Assembly (NCBI RefSeq): GCF_040412425.1 | Contig: NC_089789.1 | Coordinates: 30,284,606-30,348,605, forward strand | Length of the DNA: 64,000 nucleotides | Source: Macrobrachium rosenbergii | Taxonomy: Eukaryota; Arthropoda; Malacostraca; Decapoda; Palaemonidae | Reading direction: 5' to 3' | In this document: in pieces, positions 10,696 to 23,285 of the stretch | Numbering within the stretch: the stretch's first letter is position 1 | How the letters are laid out: each line of letters starts with the position of its first letter | Translations under genes and position numbers: made by a program | Notes under the pieces: generated by a model | Databases searched by the model: none | The model's input: the letters and a program-made list of their open reading frames with translations, nothing else | Told to the model about the DNA's origin: nothing

Positions 10696-11935
10696 GATGT
10701 TCTGGAACATCGTCCTGCAAGACAGCCATCAAGAAGGAAAATTGTGAGTGACGCAGTGTCAACTCTGAAAGGGAAAATCGGCAGCTTGTTGTTCATTTGT
10801 CTTAGCAATTTCCAGAGGATGGTAGGCAGGCTAGGGGTTTGGGTCAAACAGCCTTATGCCATCAAAAGTCCTTTCCCTAAGGCTGGCCGTAATTGTGGTA
10901 AGGAGTAAGATAAGGTCTTTAGACATTGACCTTGAACTAACCGACAGAAACAGAGGGCAAGGGTAGTAGATGAAAGATCGGGAGAGGAAAATTTATTTTT
11001 CTTGAGAAATGGCCGCTATTATTAAAAAAATATTAATTTATGTCTTCATTTGTTTGTTGTATTTTATCTATTTTTTAATATTTGTGGTTCTTGTTTGCTG
11101 TTTTTGCTTTCTTTTACCTTCAGTTTTTTTTTAATAATGGAATTCCTATGCACAAGGGAGTGTGATAGATAATAGCCATGATCGCTGGTTTTTCTGAATA
11201 TAAGGACACTTTGAATAATACTAATAATAATAATATTAAATTAGATACCAGAGTCATGCTAGCACATTTATCATTAAACATTATTTATGACTGAAGATGA
11301 CTCGAAAATTGTCAGTGTTTCGATCACGGTTTTATAAACTTCATCAAGGAAGCTTAAGGGAGCAACCTTTCAAAGCTTGATGAGGCCAGGTCCATAATGT
11401 TCCCTGGAGGAATAATCTTTCTTATAAGCGATGGGGAAATTAGCCAGCGAGGTCTTGACAGACAACTGAAGGATTTCACTTTTATTAACTGACTCTTGTC
11501 CATAGCGCCCAGTATAAGAGGAAGTTGAGTTTCCTCCATTCTGCATCCTTATATAGAGGAGCCACTTGACTTATGGTATAGATGCAAAGGGAGTTCATTG
11601 TTTTTGTTTGATAAAATGTATTATAACGACAATTATCCTTTGCACTCTTCGTTATCTAACGTAGCTGTGTTAGCTTGCAGCATTAGGCAGGCTGTGTGTC
11701 ATTTTCTGCTATGAGGTTTAATACTACTCAGTTTGCTAGGAGTTTTATCTTGGCCACAACTAACATGTCGGATAGTTTGCCCAGCGTAGTTGTGAAATCT
11801 TCTGATCTCCAAATGTTTAAGCGAAGGGAAAATTCATTATGCTCGCTGCTGACGCCTCATGAATTTCGGTGTATCGGTTTAATTTTCCGTTCTTTCATAT
11901 TTATTTGTTTATCATCTTTTCCTATAATACTTTCT
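10695..11935. other. Unique non-coding sequence
   Basis: No repeat family, RNA gene or convincing exon recognised. Short AATAAT simple sequence occurs near 11217-11240. Confidence 0.55.
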
Positions 11936-11996
11936 CTCTCTCTCTGTCTCTCTCTCTCTCTCTGCAGGCTGATTTCCCTTTGGAGTCCTCGTAAGT
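11936..11996 (+). other. Possible 23-nt microexon (11968-11990) with consensus splice sites
   Basis: An interrupted CT tract ends in TGCAG at 11963-11967, giving a textbook polypyrimidine tract and acceptor. Twenty-three bases later the sequence reads GTAAGT (11991-11996), a perfect 5' splice-site hexamer. The enclosed segment has no other support. Given about fifteen CT tracts in the window, a chance pairing is quite possible. Confidence 0.15.
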
Positions 11997-12523
11997 TTAT
12001 AGTCTTTTGACTCTGTTCAGTAGGCTTTTCAGCTCAAGATTTAAAAAAAGAAAGTGGTGAGATTGGCTGACCTGGGCTGGGCCATGTCACTTAATTAATC
12101 TATGGATATACGTGGCGTCTTACAAATATCATGGAAACACTAATGATGATTAAGTATCAGGACGCCAGGTAAGTCTCATCAGAAGTCTTTCACTCGACTG
12201 CAAAACTGTTGAACGTTCTTGTTGATTGTTTTTTATCCTGATGTTCGTAAGTTCGTGAAAGGAGGCGATAATTCAGTTAATTAGAAGAATTAGAAGAAGA
12301 ATTTCTACGTACCTGACTCCCTTGTCAGAATTAGAAGCGTTGAAGTTACTCTCTCATGATCAAAGGCTGAAAGGAGACGGTGAAGTTGGGCTTGCAACTT
12401 CATTCATTGTGAATGTGAAAAAAATCACGTGAACATTCCATCCTCATCTTCTATAACACCAGTTCAAATGGAAATGGACGCTTACCAAAAATATGGTTAC
12501 ACTCACCCTCCTGCCATAAACCA

Positions 12524-12526
<3 letters not shown>
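11997..12526. other. Unique non-coding sequence
   Basis: No features recognised. Confidence 0.55.

Positions 12527-12579
<53 letters not shown>
12527..12579. repeat. (CT)n microsatellite
   Basis: Pure CT array. Confidence 0.98.
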
Positions 12580-12581
<2 letters not shown>

Positions 12582-13019
12582 GATCTAATTGAGTAACAAA
12601 AGTCGTCCTGATTTGGATTTAATAATGCATTGCACACGGATGCCATGAAATCATTCCATTTTATTTTTGCTGTCCTTTGATTTCATTTATGAAGAGTTCA
12701 ATTTTAGGTTCGAAATATACGTATTTCATTACATAAATTGCTTTGATTTGCTATTTAGATTATTTCTTAAGCGTTATCTTCTATTCATAACCTTATATAT
12801 AGAGTTTTTCCTTTCATTTAAACATGACAGTCGGCAATTCGTAAAGAGAATTTATGGTATCGACGTCAGTTTCCTCCTACTGAATGCTGCGAACTCTCCT
12901 CTTCCTTGCTTTGCTTTTTGCAAGCTCTGCCTTTTTCCCAACGGGAATTCTTTCATCGTGGACGCCATCCTATTACAGCCTGCATGTGTAGCCACCTACC
13001 GGGCGGGTCATTGACCGAA
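12580..13019. other. Non-coding sequence upstream of LINE fragment
   Basis: A plus-strand open frame (12667-13014, 115 codons) begins at a non-ATG codon and has no known motif. Part of its right end could belong to the decayed LINE body that follows. Confidence 0.4.
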
Positions 13020-13346
13020 GCATACCAGGCCTGCTTTATGTCAGGCTTTCGTGCAATTGGAACTTCATAAGTTGAATGCGAAGATGCAGTGCATTACTAC
13101 CCTAATACAATTCGCCTTGTTTTTTTAATTCTGACTTACATTTTTAATTATCTGTTATTTCGTTAATTTATCTGTTTCTCCAATAACTGATCTCTTTCTG
13201 CATTTCTCCTTACCATCTGTTACTTCTTTCGAATGAACACCATATTCTTTGGAAGCTTGAATTTCAAGTCAGTGGGCTTGTGCCATTTGAATAGGGTTCA
13301 TCTTTTGAATAATAATAAAAATAATAATAATGTCAGACTGGGCTGC
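13020..13346 (+). mobile_element. LINE 3' end, copy 3 (longest; decayed ORF terminus plus 3' UTR)
   Basis: This is the only sense copy and the only one reaching past the 3' UTR. Around 13050-13085 the plus strand reads VQLELHKLNA before losing frame. This resembles the extreme C-terminus of non-LTR retrotransposon RT proteins, but that is inference from pattern memory. The 3' UTR then follows with GAATGAACACCATATTCTTT, GAAGCTTGAATTTCAAGTC and GGGTTCATCTTTT, ending in a degenerate (AAT)n tail from about 13308. Upstream LINE sequence is missing or too diverged to see. The copy is dead. Confidence 0.65.
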
Positions 13347-14519
13347 CAAACCCCGTTCTCCTGTCTCCCCAATTCATGTGAGAACCTTAGCCAATCAGGA
13401 GGAGGTAGAATTAAATGAGCACCGTTATTCGAGTCCCAGATGTGTAATGGAATCCTGTATGAGTGGTTGGAAATTGAGTGAAGTCAGCTGCGATCCATGA
13501 CATATGTCCTTTCGTGTATCGATGTTATTTTTCGCAATTTACTTAGGACTAATATTGCCGATTAGGTTAACTAGCTCTCTGTACATACAGACTGATGGTG
13601 TCGGATAGTTTTTCAGTATTTGCCGTTGTTAGTTTTGCATACTCTTTCGTGTGAACAGCAGCACAACATTGAACATACGTCTGAAAATGGTCACAGTTGT
13701 TCATGGAATTGCATAACTTGCCTCAGCCAAGAGATGTGCTTCCCTGCAAAAGAAAAAAAAAAGAACTCGCTAGTTAGATATCATATGCATGAACTAATAG
13801 GATTTAAATATAATTAGTGTTGTTAACGAGAATGGAAACGTTTATTACTTTGGTCATTACTGGTATGTTTATCTGTACATCACGACAACAGGAACAGAGA
13901 AACTGTTGATGGAAGGTCTAGGATGAGAATGCAAGTTTTAAATGAGTTATCCCTTTTCTTGTGAGTTAGCTTTCCGTTTTCTGTATATCTTTGCAAGGGT
14001 CACTCCAAAGTTCAGCTCAAGTGGACTTATCTTAGTAATTCATTCAAGTCTGCCTTAATTGCATTAGGGAGAGGTCGACGACGTACTTAACTTTATCCTT
14101 AACAGAAATTTATGATAAATCATCAAGATGAATAAGACATTCCTAATATAACGAGGCAAGACCGTTTTCTGTGATTAGGATTAGTGGACTACCTGTAATA
14201 TGATTCAACTTGCTCTTAATTTCTCGTTTAACAATCTTGGATCGTTAAAGAGGTGCTGCTGTATTATCCCCGTCTCACTTTCTGTTGGTACATGTTTGCG
14301 TTTCTCTCTCAAATTTCCCTGATTTCTCCTTTTCTTTTTTTCTTATTCTGCTTCCCTCTTGTTTGGGTTTTGTTATAACGTTCGTTCTTGCGTGAAGGTG
14401 TAAATTATAATGGAAAATAGTTCACAAACCGCGGCTTTCTTTCTCCCAGCTTGTATGCCTATTTATTGATGTGTTAGTGATCAATAGATGAACTGGTTTT
14501 TGCTTACTTGAAATTATTT

Positions 14520-14520
<1 letters not shown>
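13347..14520. other. Unique non-coding sequence
   Basis: No repeats, RNA genes or credible exons recognised in this 1.2 kb stretch. Confidence 0.6.

Positions 14521-14594
<74 letters not shown>
14521..14594. repeat. (TA)n microsatellite
   Basis: Pure TA array of about 74 bases. Confidence 0.98.
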
Positions 14595-14595
<1 letters not shown>

Positions 14596-15929
14596 GTCTT
14601 CTCAACTTCATCTATCATTCTACTATTTCTAATATATACATATATGTGTGTGTGCACTCTTGTACGAAAACCTGTGAGGAGTACAAGTAAGTTGCACCGT
14701 AGAAAATTTGGTGTAACTTGTTAATAATCCAATTCAAAAATACGATTGACAAATAACACAAATTAATCACTGAATTGTATTGGAATACGTACAAACATAC
14801 ATAGCATAAATTGCATACGTAACACACACTATCAGAGAAGTACAATTTTGCATACCAACGTACGAGGAGAATTTCAATTATTTAACAAAAAGTAATTAAC
14901 AAAGGCCAGATTAATCACGTTAATTACCTGCTCTAACTAAGGTGCTGACAGCGTTAAAAGTCACTCGCCAGAAAACATAAAGAATTAAAACTTGTTCAGT
15001 TCACGTACATGAAAAACGCATTGGCTCTTTCACTCTCCTCATTTCCTTCGCTCTCGCCTGGAGGTCAATTAATCCCGAGACTTAATTATATCCACTTATG
15101 AATCTCGTTGATGGAAACAGGAAAGGTGAAATGCTGGATCGACGTGAACGTGTTTTCTTCAGTGAAATCCCGTCAACATAATTAGTAACTGACCTTCTCA
15201 GCTTCTTTCCGAGAAAGGTGCTGGCGCGTTTTATTCACGTTTCTGGTTTCTCGTTACGTACCTATTCATCCGTACTATTCATTGTTCTTCGTGTATAAGA
15301 ATAGACGAAGAGGCTCTTGTTCGCTAGTGCACTCAGGTGACCAAGTAATGTATGTATCTTTTGTTTCTGTAATTATTCTAGAAAGTAATATTATCCTTAT
15401 CCCTGTCTTTTGACTTTTTTTTTTATTGTCTGTTTATTAATGTAGTGTTATGTATTGGCTTCATGGTGATCCAGCATATTTTACTTCAGCAATAACTTGT
15501 AATCTATTATATTGTTAATAAAGATAATGAAGGCAACCCATTAAGTTGTCACATTCAACAGTAAAAGAGGAAGCATCTGATGTACACTTGGCAAATGTTA
15601 CTCATTTCAAGCAAAGTATTAAAGAAAAAATACCTCCAGCACGTGAAGAGAATGGACCACGACATCTAAATACATTCTTTTCATCCTCATCCTAGCAGAA
15701 CTCAATTCACAAGGAAATGTCTCTCGCTCTCATCCTTCTGACACCAAAGTGGATTTGCCAACTGGTTCGACATGAAAATAAAAAAACCGAGTTGCTTTGG
15801 TTCAAACGTAATTCAGTTTTCCTTAATTGATACAGCTGTCGATGGAATATTAATTTGTGTGTATGTAAGGATTTACATTATATATAAGTATGTATGTATG
15901 TATATATGTAATATATATATGTGTGTGTA

Positions 15930-15938
<9 letters not shown>
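14595..15938. other. Unique non-coding sequence
   Basis: One of the longest repeat-poor stretches in the window. It is AT-rich, with no coding signal, and ends in irregular TATG/TGTG simple sequence from about 15885. Confidence 0.6.

Positions 15939-15999
<61 letters not shown>
15939..15999. repeat. (TA)n microsatellite
   Basis: Pure TA array preceded by short TG repeats. Confidence 0.98.
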
Positions 16000-17518
<1,519 letters not shown>

Positions 17519-17683
17519 ATAAAAAAGTATATATAACCATAATCCTTGTAAATTTCTTGACTATCCAAATGAGGGGGCTGACAGTATGTCTTCTCCATGC
17601 TAGCTATCATTCAAGACCTTATCTCATTTTCCAGAAATCATTGTAGTTCTGTATTTCAAAAGAAGGCATATCCAAATGCAGGA

Positions 17684-17686
<3 letters not shown>

Positions 17687-17759
<73 letters not shown>
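17687..17759. repeat. (TA)n microsatellite
   Basis: Pure TA array of about 73 bases. Confidence 0.98.
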
Positions 17760-17762
<3 letters not shown>

Positions 17763-17879
17763 TGAAATAGAAAATCATTTCTTCCGATAAAATCTCCTTT
17801 ATTTCAGATTGCGGAGGATAAGAAATGGAATAAGATTTTATCGACTGCTGTCAGATCTATCTCATTTCTCTTTCCTTAA

Positions 17880-17965
17880 TTTGAAGTAAAGACTTAGAAA
17901 TTCGGTTGGAAATCAATCTCACTAATGGAAAGCATAAAATCTTGACTACCTCTGGGTCAATTCTT
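17880..17965 (+). repeat. Fragment of dispersed repeat shared with 1.4 kb
   Basis: Resembles 1355-1432: an AATC.CACTAATGG core followed by similar sequence ending near CTCTGGGTC. Only a short diverged match, of unknown type. Confidence 0.4.
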
Positions 17966-18085
17966 CGGGTTTCCTTGGATCCCTCTAAAGCGAGTCCGCG
18001 AGTGAAGTCTTCATCAATATTTGTTCTCTCGTAAGATGAGATCTTGCAAATGTGATGAATTAAATTTTTTTTGGCATGGTTTCAT

Positions 18086-18088
<3 letters not shown>

Positions 18089-18148
<60 letters not shown>

Positions 18149-18208
18149 AATTTTTAAAATACCATGATTTACAGAGAGAAAGAGGATTAATGAGGACTGA
18201 TAATTTAT

Positions 18209-18246
<38 letters not shown>

Positions 18247-18296
18247 TCTTCTTCTTCTTCTTCTTCTTCTTCTTCTTCTTCTTCTTCTTCTTCTTT
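18089..18296 (+). repeat. CT tract / spacer unit / CT-CTT compound repeat
   Basis: A (CT)n tract (18089-18144) is followed by a 65-base spacer (AGAATTTTTAAAATACCATG, TTTA.AGAGAGAAAG, TTAATGAGG.) and a second (CT)n, which passes into a (CTT)n array (18241-18296). The spacer is the same unit that is tandemly repeated at 43982-44445, so the CT-tract-plus-spacer module exists at two loci 26 kb apart. Confidence 0.85.
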
Positions 18297-18300
18297 ATTT

Positions 18301-18476
18301 TATATATATACACACATACAGTATATATGTTTATATATTTTATATATATAGATAGATAGATAGATAGATAGATAGATTACAGAGCTTACAAACATCACTT
18401 TAGACACACACACACACATATATATTTATATATGTGTGTGTGTGTGTTTGTGTGTGTAGGTGTGTGTTTGTGTAAA
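18301..18476. repeat. TA, (GATA)n and CA/TG simple sequence
   Basis: Includes a (GATA)n run at about 18350-18376 and a CA/TG mirrored stretch at about 18403-18470 capable of a small hairpin. Confidence 0.95.
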
Positions 18477-19284
18477 AATGCACACAAACAAAAGCACTTT
18501 TTCCGTGGTGGCAATTACCATAGTCATTGCGACGCTAAATTACATAAACAAAATGACTAGTCAGTTAATCATCCTCTTAAGGGGGCGTGACTCCATAGGG
18601 GATTATTAGCCTTTTGGACCTATCCCCGTGCCCTTCTCCACGCTGGTTACTGCCCACCACAGTCGACCATCTTCCAGGTTTATATTTTACTGCTTGTGTC
18701 AAATGAGGCACCAAAGAGCGTTCAACCTATCAAACCTTAATCGATGACCTCTCCGTATATTTGATCCTGGGTCAACAAATTGATATCTAGAATGAATATT
18801 ATGATCATATTAAAGCCTAGGACTAATGCAAAAAGATACCTCTTTGCAATTAGGTTGGCTGTGTGGCAAATCAGCTGGTTCTGACAGATTTTTTCCAAAT
18901 GGACATTTACAACTACAAAACAAATTGAGAAAAATTATAAAAAAAGATTAATGTTGATGCTTCATTTGTGAACACTTCTAACTGACCTGTTTTAGAGACA
19001 AGTTTCTCTGAACTATGAAGCAATGAATGCAAGAACGAGTACCGGAGTCTAAAGTCCATGGTGAGGGCAGGAAGCTAATATTAACGCAACGCCTACTTAT
19101 CAGAGACATTAATTTATAAATTTAAGAGGAAAAAAATTATATCAGCCTACTGAAATCATCTTTCTGTCAAATTTCAATGCACATATTCTAGTCGTTATTT
19201 CCTGAAGATATAATCCACTGAATGAAATTATCTTCCTTCTTACCTTGAAGAGCGTTCGCAGCCTGGCTTGGATTTAAGCAAAGG
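18477..19284. other. Unique non-coding sequence
   Basis: A slightly GC-richer block at 18575-18720 looks unrepeated within the window. No gene is recognised. Confidence 0.5.
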
Positions 19285-19647
19285 AGAGGAAGAAGAAGAG
19301 AAGTGATTCTCGATGGCGTCCCAAAGGGAGAATTCGGAGGAACGATAACAAATGAATGGGTGTCCTGGGCTCTATCTGTCTCGCCTCTCCTACGGGTGAT
19401 GTTAGAGGGAGAACTCTAGGGGAAAAAAGGTGAAATAAAAAGTGGGAACAACAACAACAACAACAACAACAATAAATGACAGACGTGAAGAGAGGGAGGT
19501 TTTCATATCGGCGTCTTAAAGCTGATCGAGAAAACAACGAATTGTTCTGTCTCGTATTTTTTTTCTCTTTCTTTCTCAGGTGATCCGTGAATAGACATCG
19601 TTTTCTATTTTTTTCACTGGAAGGGTTTAGCAGAAGCCACTCACACA
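19285..19647 (+). repeat. Dispersed repeat R1, copy 2
   Basis: Counterpart of 2425-2785. It differs by an internal (ACA)n expansion (19447-19472) that copy 1 lacks, plus indels. The shared order of landmarks over about 350 bases argues for common descent rather than chance. Confidence 0.6.
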
Positions 19648-19802
19648 TACTCGCACACGCACGCACGCACGCATACACACACACACTCACACACACATAC
19701 ATACACAAATATACATATATGCATATATACTCTGTATATATATATATATTGTATAATATATATATATATACATATACATATATACACATATACATATATA
19801 TA
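19640..19802. repeat. Irregular CA/TA simple-sequence tract
   Basis: ACGC/ACAC repeats grade into interrupted TA repeats containing TATGCATA and TACATA steps. Confidence 0.95.
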
Positions 19803-20094
19803 GTGGATGTTTCATATTGATATTACTTTCAATGAATTTCGCCTTGTTTTTGAAAAATTCAAAATTTTTATTCATCTATCAAATTATTAACTTCGAGTCT
19901 CCTCCACTACCATTACTTAGTTATCGCTTAACTTTTGTATTGACCCCGACCCCAATTACATTCATATTTTGGAAAGTTTTGTAACCTGGAAAAAACTGGT
20001 AATCTTCCTTTGGATACTTTAAATCCTATTAAAAGTTTCATTTATGTATTAATCAGTTTAATACATAGTATGAGATCTACCATCCATTTTCTAC

Positions 20095-20190
20095 ATTTGA
20101 CTCCCCCGGGGGCTAGTACTAAACACGGCGAAACAGTATAAGTGAGTACCTGCTTCTACGTGTTTAGTACTAGCCCCTGGGGGATCAAAT
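20095..20190. mobile_element. Stem-loop repeat (33 bp arms, 31-base loop)
   Basis: The left arm (20095-20127) and right arm (20159-20190) are reverse complements apart from one indel and one or two mismatches. Each contains CTAGTACTAAACACG or its complement plus a C-run/G-run. The left arm includes the local palindrome CCCCCGGGGG. The loop starts GCGAAACAGTATAAGTGAG. There is no ORF. It resembles a very small MITE, or the conserved hairpin of a larger element. Confidence 0.75.
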
Positions 20191-21399
20191 AGGTTTGTAT
20201 ATAATTAGAGGAAGTAATTGCCATAGGCCTTAATTGGGTTGTTTGGTAGATAGCATCCTAATTTTTGGTAGGTAGCGAACAGCTCGGTAGATACTATACT
20301 ACAGTAGCACCAACTGTCGCACCTCTTATTTCAAAGCAACCTTAAGATTCTTGAAAGCGTATGTAAGATTGCTTTTAAAAATCATCTCCATATTTATTAA
20401 GCTGTCAAATGCAATGCTTGAGGTTTTCGTGGTTTTCATAATGATAGCGACACTTTTATGGAATATTTTCTTTGACAGTAAAATTATAAATATTTTGTAA
20501 GTAAACAGTGTACAACAGTATCTCCATCTTTGCCGCATCTTTCGGGGTTGGTCGAAATACATAAACCTCGAAATACTTTGGGATCTGTTATTTACAAATA
20601 TATGAAATGGTTTGTTATGATTCCTTTACATGTTATAGGTATATCTCTGCCACCAATATATCAAGCATAAAATGGAGACAGTTCTAAGGCTGAAGGTTTT
20701 AATTTTAAACACAACATGATCACCACATTTTTATTTATTAGTACTTTCCTAAACCTCACGGATACAAAGAAAAATTCTCCCGTTTCACATTTCCTGACTG
20801 TACATCCTCCAGTAACGCAAGTAAAAAGGGAAGTTCCCTTGTGTGTCCTATGCTCCAAAATGAAAGCTTCTTAGGGTATTTTACCGTTATTATTTTAGGT
20901 TATATTCCTCGGTCTTTCAGAATAAAGCCTACATAACCTGGTACCCTTTTTCCGTGTAATAGTTAGATTAATTTTCTTACTTTCAGGAACTAATTTTTTT
21001 TATTCAGTTCACATTTAACTTCTTGGGTTATTGTCTAACATCCAGGATAAAAGTCTAATTTGTTTATATAACCTATGGCCAAAGAGGAGAAGAAGGAGGT
21101 AGGGTTTCTCTCGAAAGAGAAGGTAGATACCCATTTTGGAGGGTAAAAAAATACCTACCAGGGTAAATTGAAGCAATTAGAGAATTCCAAAACTTTACGG
21201 TAGATGGAAAGGACTCCCTATAGTTTACTTTTTTCATTCTACATTTTATTTTCAATTAAAAAATGATCGTCCAATCAGATAGAAGCTTCGGGGACATCAG
21301 CTGCTGATACTTATCGTCAGACGGTCACCATCCTACCATCCTCCTCCAAAGCCCCTCCCCCCCCAAAAAATATGTATATACTGTATTTATATAGTTCTT
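20191..21399. other. Unique non-coding sequence
   Basis: No repeat family or RNA gene recognised. A C-run (21354-21364) precedes the SINE. Confidence 0.55.
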
Positions 21400-21682
21400 C
21401 ATGGGAGGGGTGGGTACAGCTCTCGGCTAGCACGCTGTTGGCCCAGCGTTCGACTCTCCGACCGGCCAGTGAAGAGTCAGAGGAATTTATTTCTGGTGAC
21501 AGAAATTCATTTCTCGTCATAATGTGGTTCGGATTCCACAATAAGCTGTAGGTACCGTTGCTAGGTAACCATTTGGTTCTTAGCCACGTAAAATATATCT
21601 AATCCTTCTGGCCAGCCCTAGGAGAGCTGTTAATCAGCTCAGTGCAGTGGTCTGGTTAAACTAAGATATACTTAACTTAGCT

Positions 21683-21684
<2 letters not shown>
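21400..21684 (+). mobile_element. tRNA-derived SINE with long conserved body
   Basis: The head has an A-box-like TGGGTACAGCTCTCGG (21411-21426) and a B-box GTTCGACTC (21448-21456), spaced as in Pol III promoters. The body of about 200 bases includes TGGTTCGGATTCCACAATAA, TTGCTAGGTAACCA, TTCTTAGCCACGTAAAAT and GGAGAGCTGTTAATCAGCTC. It ends in GATATACTTAACTTAGCTTG and passes directly into a TA array. I recognise this body as widespread in decapod sequence from general knowledge. There is no coding capacity; it would depend on a partner LINE. Confidence 0.85.

Positions 21685-21685
<1 letters not shown>

Positions 21686-21762
<77 letters not shown>
21686..21762. repeat. (TA)n microsatellite at SINE 3' end
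   Basis: Pure TA array beginning exactly at the SINE tail, so probably an expansion of the tail repeat. Confidence 0.98.
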
Positions 21763-21763
<1 letters not shown>

Positions 21764-21938
21764 TGTATATATATATAGTGTGAAGTCTGAGGTCCCTGAT
21801 CTCGACAGAGTAAATGTGGAAATTAGTTGGTAGAAAGATAAAAGAAAATTGAGTGAGAGCAAACTGTTTCATTCGAAACAATACTTCAGACACAAAAGCA
21901 CAGGTCTTCTAAAAAGACGAGGTCACAAATATCACCCT

Positions 21939-22143
21939 CGCTGCAGAAGCCAAAGTAAACATCAGGTGAAATGGAAAAAAAAATAAATGCCCAGGGACTC
22001 GGTGAAAAACGTCTCTGGTTTAACAAACAGCGCTAAGTAAACACTGCCATTAGCTACATGAAAGGCAATAGATTGTTGTTTTCTTCAAGAAGGTAATGAC
22101 ATACAAACATGCCCCGCGCGCTGGTTTTGCCAGAATGGCTCTC
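21939..22143 (+). repeat. Dispersed repeat R2, copy 2
   Basis: Counterpart of 4769-4962. The GGTAATGACATACAAACATG block is identical, and the rest is diverged with indels. Confidence 0.65.
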
Positions 22144-23014
22144 CCGCCGTCACAGAATTGCCCCAGTGTGTCTTTATTTCCCGTGGAAATATCTTGCTTT
22201 TTTCGCTCGCTACAACTCTTCCCTTTTTCCAAGGAAATTTTTTCTTTTTTATCACAATTTTTCTCTGTATTTTCGGTAAAATATTTTGCTTCTTATTGCC
22301 CAGTTTTTTTCACTAAAAATATATCTTACTTTACTTTATCTTTCTAATCTTTTTTTTTTTTACTCTTGAAGTTTGACGATAGATAAATTATAATTAATCA
22401 AGCAGTCCTTTTCCCCATTCATCAAAAAGTTTCACTTGAACATTGTGTACCCAATGTTGTCACAGGCTTTAGATAATCCAGTTACCGTTTTTATAACAAA
22501 CTTAAAATACGATCCGTTAGCCTATTTTCTGTTGAACGTCATTTCTTTCAGTTTAGATTTATGAAAAGAAAGTATATTTTCTCATCTGGTCAGAAATCCT
22601 CCTACACAGCAAAAAAAAAAAAAAAAACTCGCTTTCCCAACAGAATAACAACAGCAGTAAAGTAGTCCTTTCCTTTTGTGTTTTCCAAGTTTTTGATTCA
22701 TCATAAAAACTCTAAGTGACATGCATTGTAGAGATTTCATAAAAAAAAAGATTAACTACTCATATACAGGTTCATAGTTAAAAATAAGCAATAAAACCGA
22801 TATGTCTAACAGACAGAAGCAAAAAAAATTCTTCCGTACAAAACACAATCACACAGTTGCAAAATAAAAGCAAAGAACACGTGGACAGATACACAGCAAG
22901 TGTGACTGCTGCGCAATAAGTTATCCTTAATGGCTTATTTCCTGTTTACACAGCTATAGGCATTTACCATTATAATGTTTATATAATTTACTGAAACTGC
23001 GAAATGGCTTAACG
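22144..23014. other. Non-coding AT-rich sequence
   Basis: Contains A- and T-homopolymer runs (for example 22612-22626). No supported gene. Confidence 0.55.
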
Positions 23015-23285
23015 GATGTGGTTGTGGGGTGCGAGGGAATGTGTACAAGTAAATACATCACGTGTACAGTATGTGGAATGGGAGTTAGGTCTAGACAAAG
23101 TTTTTGCATGGGTTTGTGGGTTTTGTGTATGAGTCTAGAGATGAGGGTAGGGCTGTTGTGTGTTGGTAAGGATGTGTGGGTGTAGATTGGTAAGGAAGTG
23201 AAATTCTTTTTGATGGGGGTGAGGTGTGGGTTTGTATCGTAGGCGTCTGTGTTGTGTGGGTGTAGAGTTGGATGAATGTTAGGAG
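23015..23285. repeat. G/T-asymmetric low-complexity tract
   Basis: The plus strand is strongly enriched in G and T, with recurrent GTGTGGGTGTAG- and GGTAAGGA-like steps and no strict period. The minus-strand frame over it is correspondingly rich in Thr, Pro, His and Gln and is not taken as coding. Confidence 0.6.

Noticed and set aside
19274..19795. 173-codon minus-strand open frame
   Set aside because: Composed of CA/TA simple sequence, an (ACA)n tract read as poly-Cys, and dispersed repeat R1.
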